Source: Flavobacterium frigidarium DSM 17623 (lineage in GTDB: Bacteria > Bacteroidota > Bacteroidia > Flavobacteriales > Flavobacteriaceae). Taken from it: 64,000 nt of DNA. Positions 16,912 through 26,069 of the stretch are shown here, piece after piece (the stretch's first letter is position 1; the number at the start of each line of letters is the position of its first letter). The DNA is taken from the NCBI RefSeq assembly GCF_000425505.1, contig NZ_AUDO01000004.1, positions 186,001-250,000 on the forward strand, given 5' to 3'. Under the pieces are notes generated by a model. That model ran no database searches, was not told where the DNA came from, and saw only the letters and a list, made by a program, of their open reading frames with translations. Made by a program: the position numbers and the translations under genes.

Positions 16912-17550
16912 TTACAGTTTCCCCATTCGAGCCATTACAAACAATATTACTATAGGAATAGTTAATAAAGCCACCATGAAAGTGTGTTCTACAATCAGCG
17001 ATGGTCTGGTTGCAAGTGTGACTAAGTAGCCTCCAATGGCTCCACCAAAATGTGCTGTATGTCCTATACTATCATTCTTGGCGCGCATGCCGTAAATAGA
17101 ATATAAAAGGTACAAAATCCCGAATAAATAAGCTGGGATAGGAACGATAAAGAACAATCCTAACATCATATCTGGGCGCAGTAAAATAGCCGAGTACAGA
17201 ACTCCAGTAACCGCTCCTGAGGCACCGACAGCTCTATAATTGTAATCGTTTTTATGGAATAGAATAGTTAGTAAACTACCAAAGAGCAGACTGGCAAAAT
17301 ATATAATGATAAACGAAGTGCTTCCTAAATAAGCAATTACAACAGGAGCAAAAAAGTAAAGTGTCAACATATTGAATGCTAAATGACCAATATCTGCATG
17401 TAAAAATCCCGACGAAAATAATCGTATTTGCTCGCCTGCGCGAACACTTCCCATGTGAAATTCATATTTTCGAAAAAAACTAATATCGTTAAATCCTTTA
17501 AAACTCATTAAGGCATTTGCGGCGATTATAATAATCAAGATGGTATTCAT
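16912..17550 (-). CDS. Rhomboid-family intramembrane serine protease
   Basis: A 212-residue protein with six predicted membrane helices. Rhomboid signatures are complete: HADIGHLAFNM after the first helix, the nucleophile in GASG (about residue 109) and the catalytic histidine in AHFGGAIGG (about 167). The Ser-His dyad makes it an active protease that cuts within the inner membrane. Length is close to the bacterial minimum of about 200 and there is no extra domain. The substrate is unknown. It is divergent from the acyltransferase gene and leads the SIMPL gene. Confidence 0.9.
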   Translation of the reverse strand: MNTILIIIIAANALMSFKGFNDISFFRKYEFHMGSVRAGEQIRLFSSGFLHADIGHLAFNMLTLYFFAPVVIAYLGSTSFIIIYFASLLFGSLLTILFHKNDYNYRAVGASGAVTGVLYSAILLRPDMMLGLFFIVPIPAYLFGILYLLYSIYGMRAKNDSIGHTAHFGGAIGGYLVTLATRPSLIVEHTFMVALLTIPIVILFVMARMGKL

Positions 17551-17641
17551 AAATTTATTTTATATTTTTCAGTAAATATAAACATTCTAAAAGGGACGGG
17601 TTTGTAACTTTTTAATTTTTTAACGCTATTCATTTTTGGCT

Positions 17642-17649
17642 TACCTTTG
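17642..17649 (+). promoter_or_regulatory. -7 promoter element (TACCTTTG)
   Basis: An exact TAnnTTTG match 17 bp before the ATG at 17666. It rules out an in-frame TTG at 17636, which lies before the box. Confidence 0.6.
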
Positions 17650-17665
17650 TAGCAAAAATTATTGC

Positions 17666-18535
17666 ATGCAATTTCTAGTTTATATTATCGCTTATCCTTT
17701 TCTGTGGTTAGTTTCTATACTTCCTTTTCCTATTTTTTATGCACTGTCAGATGTTATTTATTTTTTGATCTATCACATCATTGGCTACCGTAAAAAAACG
17801 GTGAGAAATAATCTTGCATTGGCTTTACCCCATTTAAGTGAAGCGGAAAGAAGGGTAATCGAAAAGAAATTCTATCAGCACTTTTGTGATATGTTTTTAG
17901 AAATGGCAAAGACAATGACCATCTCTGAGGAAGAAATTAACAAACGTTTTGTTATTACAAATCCTGAATTGGTCACTGAGTACGAACAAAAGGGAAAAAG
18001 CATTATGCTGCTTGCTTCGCATTATGCAAGTTGGGAGTGGTTACTCGCCTTAAATAAAAAATTATCTTTTCAAGGTGTGGGAGTTTACAAGAAGTTAGCC
18101 AACAAATATTTTGATAAATTAGTAATAGACATACGATCTAAATACAATACGAAATTAGTCGTTACTAGAGAAACCATTCCGCTGATTGCAAATAATCAAC
18201 GCAAGGGAATTTTATCAATGTATGGTATGGCTAGTGACCAATCTCCTAAAAATGATCGAATAATTCATTGGGGAAATTTTATGGGAATCGATGTGCCGGT
18301 GCATACTGGAGCCGAAGTCTTGGCAAAAAAATATGATTTAACCGTACTTTTTGCAAAGGTCGAAAAAGTAAAACGTGGTTACTATCAAGCAACACTTATA
18401 CCTTTAACAGACGATCCGAAGTCTATTCCAAATTTTGAGATCACAAATATGTTTATTAAAGAAGTAGAGAAACAAATTCATGAAGCTCCAGAATATTATT
18501 TTTGGACACATAAAAGGTGGAAACACAGTCGATAA
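17666..18535 (+). CDS. Lysophospholipid/lipid A acyltransferase family protein (LpxL/HtrB-like)
   Basis: A 289-residue protein from the ATG at 17666. One N-terminal membrane helix (about 3-25) anchors it to the inner membrane. The family HX4E motif appears as HYASWE (about residue 117), and a later block (GMASDQSPKNDRI, then NFMGIDVPVHTGAEVLAKK) matches the LpxL/HtrB pattern. Such enzymes move a secondary acyl chain to lipid A, and in Bacteroidetes also to ornithine or other aminolipids. The end (EYYFWTHKRWKHSR) is the typical family terminus. The exact acceptor is not known. Confidence 0.88.
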   Translation: MQFLVYIIAYPFLWLVSILPFPIFYALSDVIYFLIYHIIGYRKKTVRNNLALALPHLSEAERRVIEKKFYQHFCDMFLEMAKTMTISEEEINKRFVITNPELVTEYEQKGKSIMLLASHYASWEWLLALNKKLSFQGVGVYKKLANKYFDKLVIDIRSKYNTKLVVTRETIPLIANNQRKGILSMYGMASDQSPKNDRIIHWGNFMGIDVPVHTGAEVLAKKYDLTVLFAKVEKVKRGYYQATLIPLTDDPKSIPNFEITNMFIKEVEKQIHEAPEYYFWTHKRWKHSR

Positions 18536-18580
18536 ACACACTTTTACTTTATATTAACTAGCCTTACCAGATATATTCTT

Positions 18581-18588
18581 TAATTTTG
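18581..18588 (+). promoter_or_regulatory. -7 promoter element (TAATTTTG) of selO
   Basis: A TAnnTTTG match only 5 bp before the ATG at 18594, which implies a leaderless or nearly leaderless transcript. No -33 TTG is seen. Confidence 0.45.
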
Positions 18589-18593
18589 TTATT

Positions 18594-20159
18594 ATGAAAT
18601 TAGAGATAAATAATAAATATAGCAATCAACTTCCCGCTGATCCCGATGAGACGGTTGGAACGCGTCAAGTTACTAACACGGCCTTTTCTTATGTGCGCCC
18701 TACGGTACCTTCTAATCCTCAATTAATACATTTTTCGGAAGAGACAGCTGCGTTAATTGGCATTTCAGAAACAGAAGCAGCTAGTCCTGAATTTACAAAT
18801 GTATTTTCTGGAAAAGAACTTATTGAAGGAACGCGTCCTTATGCCATGAGCTACTCCGGTCACCAATTTGGTAATTGGGCTGGACAACTTGGTGATGGTA
18901 GAGCAATTGTTTTAACTGAAATTACCACAAATAACACCAATTATACCTTACAACTTAAAGGCGCTGGACCTACTCCTTACTCTCGTAGAGCTGATGGTAT
19001 GGCGGTTTTGCGATCATCTATAAGAGAACATTTATGTAGTGAAGCCATGTTTCACCTAAATGTTCCCACAACCCGATCGTTATCACTAATGCTTACCGGA
19101 GACCAAGTTTTGAGAGATGTGATGTATGACGGTCACGCCGAATATGAAAAAGGCGCAGTCGTGTGTAGAGTCGCTCCATCGTTTATTAGATTTGGAAATT
19201 TTGAATTGTTTGCCTCACAAAATGACATTCCTAATTTAAAAAAATTAGCCGATTTTACTATCGAAAATTATTATCCTCAAATTAAAGGAGACGATAAATC
19301 GCGCTATGTAGCATTGTTTGAAACGGTCGCAAATGCAACTCGCCAAATGATTGTACACTGGCAGCGCGTAGGCTTTGTGCACGGTGTGATGAATACTGAT
19401 AATATGTCTATTCTAGGACTGACAATTGATTATGGCCCGTACGGCTGGCTAGAAGATTACAATCCTGACTGGACACCAAACACCACAGATCGTGAAAACA
19501 GAAGATATCGTTTTGGGAACCAACCTCAAATTGCGCTCTGGAATTTGTACCAACTCGCCAATGCATTGTATCCTCTTATAGATGAAGCTGCTCCTCTTGA
19601 AGCAATATTACAGTCGTATCAAGATAAATACGAAGTAGATTACAATACCATGATGAATGAAAAACTTGGCTTGACTTCCACTCAAAATAATAATGAAGAT
19701 TTGATCGGTTTGCTTTCGCAAAATTTACTATTGCACGAGACAGATATGACCATTTTCTTTAGAAATTTAGGAAAGATTGAACAAAATGATAGTGAGGAAA
19801 TGGCTTTCGAAAAAGTCAGCGAATCATTTTATAATTTGGAAAAAATCAGCACTGAGACAAAAGAAATTTGGCTTTATTGGTTTACACAATATCTTTTAAA
19901 AGTTAGAGAACATAATGTATCTGATATAGAGAGAGCAAATAAAATGAATAAAGTAAATCCTAAATATGTGCTGCGTAATTACATGGCTCAATTAGCAATT
20001 GATTCAGCCGAAAAAGGAGATTACAGTTTACTTTATGAACTTCATGAGTTACTCAAGAACCCTTATGATGACCAACATTCTTCAGAAAAATGGTTCGCTA
20101 AACGACCGGACTGGGCGAGACAAAAAATAGGTAGTTCAATGCTATCTTGTAGTTCGTAA
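18594..20159 (+). CDS. selO: Protein adenylyltransferase SelO (YdiU)
   Basis: A 521-residue pseudokinase-fold enzyme that transfers AMP from ATP to Ser, Thr or Tyr of target proteins, and in other bacteria protects against oxidative stress. The ATP-binding lysine is K122 in LKGAGPTPYSRRADG. The catalytic block HGVMNTDNMS holds D269 and N270, and D279 lies in IDYGP. The C terminus is LSCSS: a cysteine takes the place of the selenocysteine of animal SelO, three residues from the end, as is usual in bacteria. Length is normal for the family (about 480-520). The gene is monocistronic and convergent with a NifS-like gene. Confidence 0.95.
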   Translation: MKLEINNKYSNQLPADPDETVGTRQVTNTAFSYVRPTVPSNPQLIHFSEETAALIGISETEAASPEFTNVFSGKELIEGTRPYAMSYSGHQFGNWAGQLGDGRAIVLTEITTNNTNYTLQLKGAGPTPYSRRADGMAVLRSSIREHLCSEAMFHLNVPTTRSLSLMLTGDQVLRDVMYDGHAEYEKGAVVCRVAPSFIRFGNFELFASQNDIPNLKKLADFTIENYYPQIKGDDKSRYVALFETVANATRQMIVHWQRVGFVHGVMNTDNMSILGLTIDYGPYGWLEDYNPDWTPNTTDRENRRYRFGNQPQIALWNLYQLANALYPLIDEAAPLEAILQSYQDKYEVDYNTMMNEKLGLTSTQNNNEDLIGLLSQNLLLHETDMTIFFRNLGKIEQNDSEEMAFEKVSESFYNLEKISTETKEIWLYWFTQYLLKVREHNVSDIERANKMNKVNPKYVLRNYMAQLAIDSAEKGDYSLLYELHELLKNPYDDQHSSEKWFAKRPDWARQKIGSSMLSCSS

Positions 20160-20181
20160 CTGAGGAAATAAATCACTATAA

Positions 20182-20226
20182 AAAATCCCTATCACTATAT
20201 AGATAGAGTGATAGGGATTTTTATTT
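20182..20226. terminator. Bidirectional intrinsic terminator
   Basis: A perfect 15-bp stem AAAATCCCTATCACT / AGTGATAGGGATTTT (20182-20196 with 20207-20221) lies between convergent genes, with T-runs on the plus side and an A-run giving U on the minus side. Confidence 0.88.
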
Positions 20227-21714
20227 TTAGCTAAACCATTGATCAACTAAAGTATCTTCAACTGTTGTAGCATTTTTATGAATGAACTCGTTTGTAAGTT
20301 TATTGTAATTATAATCTAGTGCCCATTGTTGGTGATTTGCTGCTAATCCTTTAATGCTCTCACATACAAATTCAATTTCGACATTTGTCGTTGTTGGGTG
20401 AATTGACATTCTAATCCAACCTGGTTTTCTTATTAAATCACCAAGAGAAATTTCGTCAATTAATTTATCCGATGTTTCTTGATCTACGTGCAGTAAAAAA
20501 TGTCCATATGTTCCGGCGCAACTGCAGCCTCCGCGTGTTTGTATCCCAAAACGGTCATTTAAAATCTTGACACCCATATTAAAATGAAGATCGTCTATAT
20601 AAAATGAAATTACTCCTAAACGATCCTTCTGCTGAGCAGCAAGAATCTTTATATTAGGAACTAAACCAAGAGAATCAAACACATAATCAACTAATTCATG
20701 TTCTCTTTCAAGCATGTTGTCAACTCCCATTTTTTCTTTCAACTGAATGGCAAGTGCTGTTTTTATCACTTGCAAGAATCCTGGAGTTCCACCATCTTCT
20801 CTGTCTTCGATATTATCGATAAATTTATGCTTCCCCCATGGGTTGGTCCAAGAAACAGTACCTCCACCTGGATTATCTGGAACTAAATTTTGATATAATT
20901 TTTTATTAAAAACAAGTACTCCTGGTGTTCCAGGACCACCTAAAAATTTATGAGGAGAAAAGAAAATAGCATCTAAATAACTTTCTGGATCAGTTGTAGG
21001 ATGCATATCAATAGCCACGTAAGGCCCTGAACAAGCAAAATCCACAAAACAGAGTCCGTTATTAGCATGCATCACTTTTGCAACTTCATGATATGGCGTA
21101 CGAATACCCGTTACATTAGAACCCGCAGTCAAGGTGGCGATTTTTAAAGTCCTGTCTTTATATTGATCTAGAACTTTTTTGAAATTTTCCATACAAAAAA
21201 GCCCTTCGTCATTTGAAGGAATTACCACAACATCAGCGATAGTTTCTAACCAAGTAGTTTGATTAGAATGGTGCTCCATATGCGAAATAAAAACAATTGG
21301 TTTCTTCTCTGCTGGAATTGTGATAAAATTTTTCAAATTCTCAGGAACACGAAGCCCTAAAATACGTTGGAATTTATTTACTACCCCAGTCATACCTGTT
21401 CCGTCAGTGATTAAAATATCATCTTCGCTTGCATTAACATGGTGCTTGATAATATGACGCGCTTTATGATACGCCTTTGTCATCGCAGTCCCTGAAATGG
21501 TTGTTTCTGTATGTGTATTGGCAACAAAAGGGCCAAATTCATTCATCAATTTCTCCTCTATAGGACGGTACAATCTTCCGCTAGCAGTCCAATCAGTATA
21601 GATAATTTTCTTTGTCCCATAAGGTGAAACAAATTCTTGATCTATTCCTATAATGTTCTCTCTATATTGTTGAAAATAACGTTCTAGCACTGTCGATTTT
21701 TCTGTAGCAACCAT
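20227..21714 (-). CDS. PLP-dependent class V aminotransferase fold enzyme (cysteine desulfurase-like)
   Basis: A 495-residue fold-type I enzyme. The PLP lysine lies in SPHKFLGGPGTPG (about residue 254). A conserved cysteine-bearing block RGGCSCAGTYGHFLL (about 396) sits where NifS/SufS enzymes hold their catalytic cysteine, with an extra Cys two residues on. It is longer than SufS (about 405), with extensions at both ends, and belongs to a group often annotated as selenocysteine lyase or cysteine desulfurase without proof. No Suf or Isc scaffold gene lies nearby. The likely reaction is C-S (or C-Se) bond cleavage of a cysteine-like substrate, but the physiological role is open. Confidence 0.82.
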   Translation of the reverse strand: MVATEKSTVLERYFQQYRENIIGIDQEFVSPYGTKKIIYTDWTASGRLYRPIEEKLMNEFGPFVANTHTETTISGTAMTKAYHKARHIIKHHVNASEDDILITDGTGMTGVVNKFQRILGLRVPENLKNFITIPAEKKPIVFISHMEHHSNQTTWLETIADVVVIPSNDEGLFCMENFKKVLDQYKDRTLKIATLTAGSNVTGIRTPYHEVAKVMHANNGLCFVDFACSGPYVAIDMHPTTDPESYLDAIFFSPHKFLGGPGTPGVLVFNKKLYQNLVPDNPGGGTVSWTNPWGKHKFIDNIEDREDGGTPGFLQVIKTALAIQLKEKMGVDNMLEREHELVDYVFDSLGLVPNIKILAAQQKDRLGVISFYIDDLHFNMGVKILNDRFGIQTRGGCSCAGTYGHFLLHVDQETSDKLIDEISLGDLIRKPGWIRMSIHPTTTNVEIEFVCESIKGLAANHQQWALDYNYNKLTNEFIHKNATTVEDTLVDQWFS

Positions 21715-21732
21715 CTAATTCTTGTTTTGCTC

Positions 21733-21740
21733 CAAATATA
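21733..21740 (-). promoter_or_regulatory. -7 promoter element (TATATTTG)
   Basis: An exact TAnnTTTG match on the minus strand, 18 bp before the start of the NifS-like gene at 21714. No TTG is found at the expected -33 distance. Confidence 0.5.
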
Positions 21741-21818
21741 CAGAAATTAAAGGATTTTTTTATTCGAGAACAATCAAAACCGCTACTTAATTATCTTCCA
21801 TTCCGCCTTTCTCAATTT

Positions 21819-22616
21819 TTATCTACCTCCGTTTGCTCTTAAATCTGCGATACATTGTGCATCTAATTGTGGGACACGACCAGCGGCAGCCATTGCACCT
21901 ATACCAACCTGCATCTCTGATGAAAAGTACATCAAACAATCATTAACCACGCAATGCTTAGCATTAGCAGGGTCTTCATGATCACTTTGCAATGTTGCTC
22001 CTAAATTTGTTAAACCTAGAATGTGCCCAAACTCGTGTTCCATCACCGTGGCTTCTAGCAGTGATCTCGTGTTTGAAAGTGGATTACTGCTGGTATTCCT
22101 TCTAATGGTGTTTTCGAAAATAACAAAAGAAGTATTTCGATACGCAGTTCCTAGAACCACACTATTCCCTTCATTCTCAGCAGAAGCTCCATCAGAAAAG
22201 TAAGCCCAAACAGCTATTTCGGTGTCGTTGTTGTATTTGGTTCTATTGGCATCTTCAATTGCAGCTATATCAGCAGTAGAATACATACTCTTTGCAGGCG
22301 ACGGAATCTCTTTTTTAAGCACGGTAATACCGCCTGGTTTAAAAGTACGTGCTTCTATAAATGCCACAAGGTTATTTATCGCAACAGCTGAAGGTTCGAA
22401 TCCAGTTACATAAACTAATTCGATGACCATACTTTTATACTTTACATCAGACAATAAATCTCGTGACGAACTCCCTGTTGCTCTCTTATTATTTACTGTA
22501 ACTAAGGCTGCTGCCTCTTCGCTGTTATCATCTGATTTTGAACAAGCAGTTCCCAATACTAACAATAAGAGTAAGCCGCTTACAATTTTATTCCCTTTTA
22601 TCATTCTCAATTTCAT
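21819..22616 (-). CDS. Zinc metalloprotease lipoprotein
   Basis: A 265-residue lipoprotein from the ATG at 22616, which has AAAGAAC upstream. The longer frame from 22664 would bury the leader. The lipobox is LGTAC. The zinc site is HEFGHILGL. It is followed by N, not H, at the usual third-ligand position of HExxHxxGxxH, so the third ligand may come from the following SDHED or from elsewhere. Two late cysteines (HCVVNDCLMYF) match a Bacteroidetes group of membrane metalloproteases with a conserved C-x4-C-x-M. It probably acts on the periplasmic or outer face of the envelope. Confidence 0.8.
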   Translation of the reverse strand: MKLRMIKGNKIVSGLLLLLVLGTACSKSDDNSEEAAALVTVNNKRATGSSSRDLLSDVKYKSMVIELVYVTGFEPSAVAINNLVAFIEARTFKPGGITVLKKEIPSPAKSMYSTADIAAIEDANRTKYNNDTEIAVWAYFSDGASAENEGNSVVLGTAYRNTSFVIFENTIRRNTSSNPLSNTRSLLEATVMEHEFGHILGLTNLGATLQSDHEDPANAKHCVVNDCLMYFSSEMQVGIGAMAAAGRVPQLDAQCIADLRANGGR

Positions 22617-22748
22617 TTGTTCTTTGGTATTTATTAAAGTGGTATTTAAATTATAAATACGCAAAAAATCCTCTTTTAGTTTAAATCAAGTAGATAAATA
22701 GTGCATTTCAGGCCAATCAAAGTTGCAAAATGGTACATATAACTAATA

Positions 22749-23267
22749 CTACTCTTCAGAAAGCACAGTAACTACATCTTCATTACCTTGCATTGCGGCG
22801 TGGTTCAAAGCGGTATTTCCTCGATTGTCTCTAATTGTTTTATCAGCACCATTTTCTAAAAGAAATTTGACAATCTCTGTTTGACCAAAAGTGCTTGCAT
22901 AAATTAATGCAGTAGCATTATTCAAATTCGTCAAATTCACGTTGGCTTTGTTTTCGATTAAAATTTTTACAATCTCTAAATTTCCTTTAAAAGCAACTCC
23001 CATGAGCGCTGTGTTTCCTGACTTATCTTGTGCATCTATCAAGGCACCTTTGTTAATTAACATTTGTACTGTAGCGACCTCGTTGTTATAAGCTGCTAAA
23101 ATTAAAGGTGTAAATCCTTTGCTGTCTACGGCATTTATCTCTTCTTGATTCATCTTGTATTGTTTTTCGATTGCTGTTATATTTCCGGTTCTAGCATTTT
23201 CAAATATTGATTGCGCTTGTGCAGTTGCTGTCATTATAAATAAAAGCAACCAGTATTTTTCTTTCAT
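22749..23267 (-). CDS. Exported ankyrin-repeat protein paired with catalase
   Basis: A 172-residue protein with a signal peptide (WLLLFIMTATAQAQS) and four ankyrin repeats (about 47-170), each with the TPL or TAL - AA - G - VxxLL pattern. It follows the catalase gene by 58 bp on the same strand. Small ankyrin proteins next to catalases are known in Pseudomonas (AnkB with KatB) and in Campylobacter and Helicobacter, where they support catalase activity or haem loading. A similar chaperone role in the periplasm is the best guess here. A short hairpin (AGGGGA with TCCCCT, 23284-23307) in the gap may set the ratio of the two products. Confidence 0.85.
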   Translation of the reverse strand: MKEKYWLLLFIMTATAQAQSIFENARTGNITAIEKQYKMNQEEINAVDSKGFTPLILAAYNNEVATVQMLINKGALIDAQDKSGNTALMGVAFKGNLEIVKILIENKANVNLTNLNNATALIYASTFGQTEIVKFLLENGADKTIRDNRGNTALNHAAMQGNEDVVTVLSEE

Positions 23268-23325
23268 GTTTTTAATGTAAATAAGGGGAAATAGTACTAC
23301 CTCCCCTATCTTTTATAAATATAAA

Positions 23326-24849
23326 TTAATTTCTGAAATCTTTTTGTGAAAACCCTAATTTTTCAGCCACTCGCATTCCATAATTTGAATCAGCTCTGTA
23401 GAAAAAGGTAATCATCTTCTTTTGGATTTCTTTATCAGTCACCTGCCCTAAATCTCCACACAAATTTTTAATTAAATTGTCTTGCTCTTTCTTAGTTAGT
23501 GCTCTATAAAAGTCTCCCGCTTGTGCGAAATCATTTGTTTTCGAAATTTTCTTTTGTGTAATTGTCACATTCGATAAAGTCGTCTCTGACTGTTTGAATT
23601 CGCTATTATCTGCAAAGGAAGCTTTATTACTTGGTTGGTAATTTACATCAGGGTTTTCAAATTTTTTGTTTGCAAAACTACCGTATCCATTCGAATTGTA
23701 ATTAACAACAGGCTCAAGTGGCTGGTTGATTTTTAATTGTTGGAAATTACCACCAAGTCTGTAACGCTGTGTATCGAAGTAAGAAAATAATCTCCCTTGT
23801 AATAACTTGTCTTCTGAAGCTTCGACACCTGGAATTAAATCAGCTGGTGAAAATGCAATACTTTCAACTTGTTCAAAGTAATTCACAGGATTTTGATTCA
23901 AAGTCATCGTTCCAATTTTGATTTTCTCGATTTTATCAGCTGGCCAATCTTTAGTTGCATCTAGGGGCCAAAAATCAAATGACTGTAAATCCTCAGGAGC
24001 GATCATTTGGACATATAAATCCCACTGCGGGTAATTTTTATCGGCAATGTCTTTTCTTAAACTTACTGTCGCATGTTGCCAGTCCATACCTTGTTGCTTT
24101 GCAGCCTCTTCAATAGTTAGATTTTTCACTCCTTGCTTGGTCACCCATGAGTACTTCACATAAGTTACTTTTCCAGCTGCATTGATCCATTTATAACCAT
24201 GAACACTGCTTCCATCCATGTATTGATAACCTTGAGGAATACCTAAATCAGTGTACAACCTTGTAATCATGTTTGTTGACTCAGGAACATTCGAGAAAAA
24301 GTCAAAAAATCTGTTAGGATCTTGTTTGTTGGTTTCTGGAGAAGGCTTTAATGAGTGCACCATGTCTGGAAATTTCATAGCGTCTCTAATAAAGAAAACA
24401 GGCAAATTGTTACCTACAATATCATAATTTCCTTGTTCCGTATAAAATTTTACAGCAAATCCACGTGGATCTCTTAAAGTTTCTGGCGAACCATTCCCGT
24501 GTATCACTGTAGAAAACCGAACAGCCAAATCTGTTTTCTTTCCTGCTTTTGCAAAAAGAACTGCCTTAGTGTAGGCCGACATATCTTTTGTAGCTTCAAA
24601 GTAACCCGAAGCTCCAGCACCTCTAGGATGCACCACACGCTCTGGCGTACGTTCTCTGTCAAATGAAGCTAATTTTTCGATTAGATAGCTGTCCTCTAAT
24701 AATACTGAACCATACTCTCCTACTGTTTTAGAATTTTGATTGTCACCCACAGGAGCACCGTTGTTGCTAGCCATGGCCTTGTGCGGGTTCATTTGTGCAC
24801 TTGCGGCTAATCCAATCGATAAAGCCAACGCTGATAAAAGTAATTTCAT
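23326..24849 (-). CDS. katA: Exported haem catalase (clade of small-subunit KatA)
   Basis: A 507-residue protein from the ATG at 24849. It has a signal peptide (LLLSALALSIGLAASAQ), so it acts in the periplasm and not in the cytosol. Catalase landmarks are present: the distal histidine in RVVHPRGAGASG, the asparagine in NNLPVFFIRD, and the haem-iron tyrosine in the R-x3-Y motif of LFSYFDTQRYRLGG. It splits hydrogen peroxide to water and oxygen. Length is usual for the small-subunit type. It is divergent from oxyR, with 95 bp between start codons, and is followed by the ankyrin gene. Confidence 0.95.
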   Translation of the reverse strand: MKLLLSALALSIGLAASAQMNPHKAMASNNGAPVGDNQNSKTVGEYGSVLLEDSYLIEKLASFDRERTPERVVHPRGAGASGYFEATKDMSAYTKAVLFAKAGKKTDLAVRFSTVIHGNGSPETLRDPRGFAVKFYTEQGNYDIVGNNLPVFFIRDAMKFPDMVHSLKPSPETNKQDPNRFFDFFSNVPESTNMITRLYTDLGIPQGYQYMDGSSVHGYKWINAAGKVTYVKYSWVTKQGVKNLTIEEAAKQQGMDWQHATVSLRKDIADKNYPQWDLYVQMIAPEDLQSFDFWPLDATKDWPADKIEKIKIGTMTLNQNPVNYFEQVESIAFSPADLIPGVEASEDKLLQGRLFSYFDTQRYRLGGNFQQLKINQPLEPVVNYNSNGYGSFANKKFENPDVNYQPSNKASFADNSEFKQSETTLSNVTITQKKISKTNDFAQAGDFYRALTKKEQDNLIKNLCGDLGQVTDKEIQKKMITFFYRADSNYGMRVAEKLGFSQKDFRN

Positions 24850-24944
24850 GTAATTTGTGTTTTTATTATAGCACAAATATCTAGTGGATTGTCTTATTAA
24901 TCAAATTAATAATATTTATATTTGTATTAATAAAATCAATATGT
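24850..24944. promoter_or_regulatory. Divergent katA-oxyR control region
   Basis: Holds an exact TATATTTG box for oxyR at 24917-24924. On the minus strand it holds a near match GATATTTG with TTG 20 bp upstream, for katA. Three copies of ATTAAT (24896-24901, 24905-24910, 24925-24930) may form part of an OxyR operator. This is inferred from location and symmetry alone. Confidence 0.5.
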
Positions 24945-25868
24945 ATGACTTTACAACAGCTAGAATATGTGGTTGCACTAGACACTTACAGGCACTTTGT
25001 GACCGCCGCAGAGAAATGTTTTGTAACGCAACCCACTATCACCATACAAGTTAAAAAGCTAGAAGACGAAATAGGTTTTGCCATTTTTGACAAAAGCAGT
25101 TCGCCTTTTATCCCCACTGATTTGGGAGAAATGTTTGTCAGAAAATCTAAAATTATTTTGCGTGAAGTAAGTGACTTGAAAAATATGGTCAATACAGAGT
25201 TAAGTAATTTAGAGGGAGAGTTTAAAGTAGGTGTTCTACCTACGATCTCGCCTTACTTAATTCCGTTGATATCTGGTTCGTTTTCTCAAAAATATCCCAA
25301 ATCCATTTTGCGAATTGAAGAAATGCAATCTGAAGCGATTATTGCCGCTTTACAAAAGAAAGAAATTGATATTGGTATTCTAGTCACTCCCATTAGTGAG
25401 CCCTATATTAGGGAAATCAATCTCTATAACGAACCCTTTGTTTTTTACGGTCAAAAGACAGATGCTTTGAGTACTAAAAAAGCAATTTCTGCTCAAGATG
25501 TTGAGCATTTAGAAGATGTGTGGTTGCTTGAAAACGGCCACTGTTTTAGAAATCAAGTTTTGAATATTTGCAACAATACAGACAATAATAAAAGTATAAA
25601 ATTTCAGAGCGGTTCTATCGAAGCTTTAAAACGTATGGTTGATAATTATGGTGGTTTTACACTTGTTCCTGAGATGGCCATTAGTGAAAGCGATCAAGGA
25701 TGCAGTATCAATTTTACTGACCCAAAACCCATTCGAGAAGTTAGTTTAGTTGTGCATCATTCTTTTTCGAAAGATACTTTGATTGAAGCGCTGCGTTCTG
25801 AAATATTAGAAAAAATTCCGAATGACTTCATAAAGAAGAAGAATTTCATGAAAATTAATTGGCGTTAA
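24945..25868 (+). CDS. oxyR: Peroxide sensor OxyR, LysR family
   Basis: A 307-residue LysR-type regulator. Residues 1-60 are the winged helix-turn-helix (LQQLEYVVALDTYRHF, AEKCFVTQPTITIQVKKLE). The substrate-like domain holds the redox pair C200 and C209 in GHCFRNQVLNIC, which matches the E. coli OxyR pair C199/C208 in both context and spacing. This makes it a true OxyR and not just any LysR protein. Oxidation to a disulfide should switch on katA, which is transcribed divergently from the shared region. Confidence 0.93.
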   Translation: MTLQQLEYVVALDTYRHFVTAAEKCFVTQPTITIQVKKLEDEIGFAIFDKSSSPFIPTDLGEMFVRKSKIILREVSDLKNMVNTELSNLEGEFKVGVLPTISPYLIPLISGSFSQKYPKSILRIEEMQSEAIIAALQKKEIDIGILVTPISEPYIREINLYNEPFVFYGQKTDALSTKKAISAQDVEHLEDVWLLENGHCFRNQVLNICNNTDNNKSIKFQSGSIEALKRMVDNYGGFTLVPEMAISESDQGCSINFTDPKPIREVSLVVHHSFSKDTLIEALRSEILEKIPNDFIKKKNFMKINWR

Positions 25869-26069
25869 ATTGCATTGATTTTTGTTCGAAAATACTACTT
25901 CGATAAAATATCTTGAATTTAAACGGTCTGCGTTGTGCTGTTTCAAAAATATTATTACTACATTTATTTTTATGTCTAAAAAAGCGACTGTAAAATAACA
26001 ATGTGTTTAATAAAGTCACATACTACAGTAGGAGTTATTATTTAAGAACTCTAGCTGCTTTTTTAAAAA

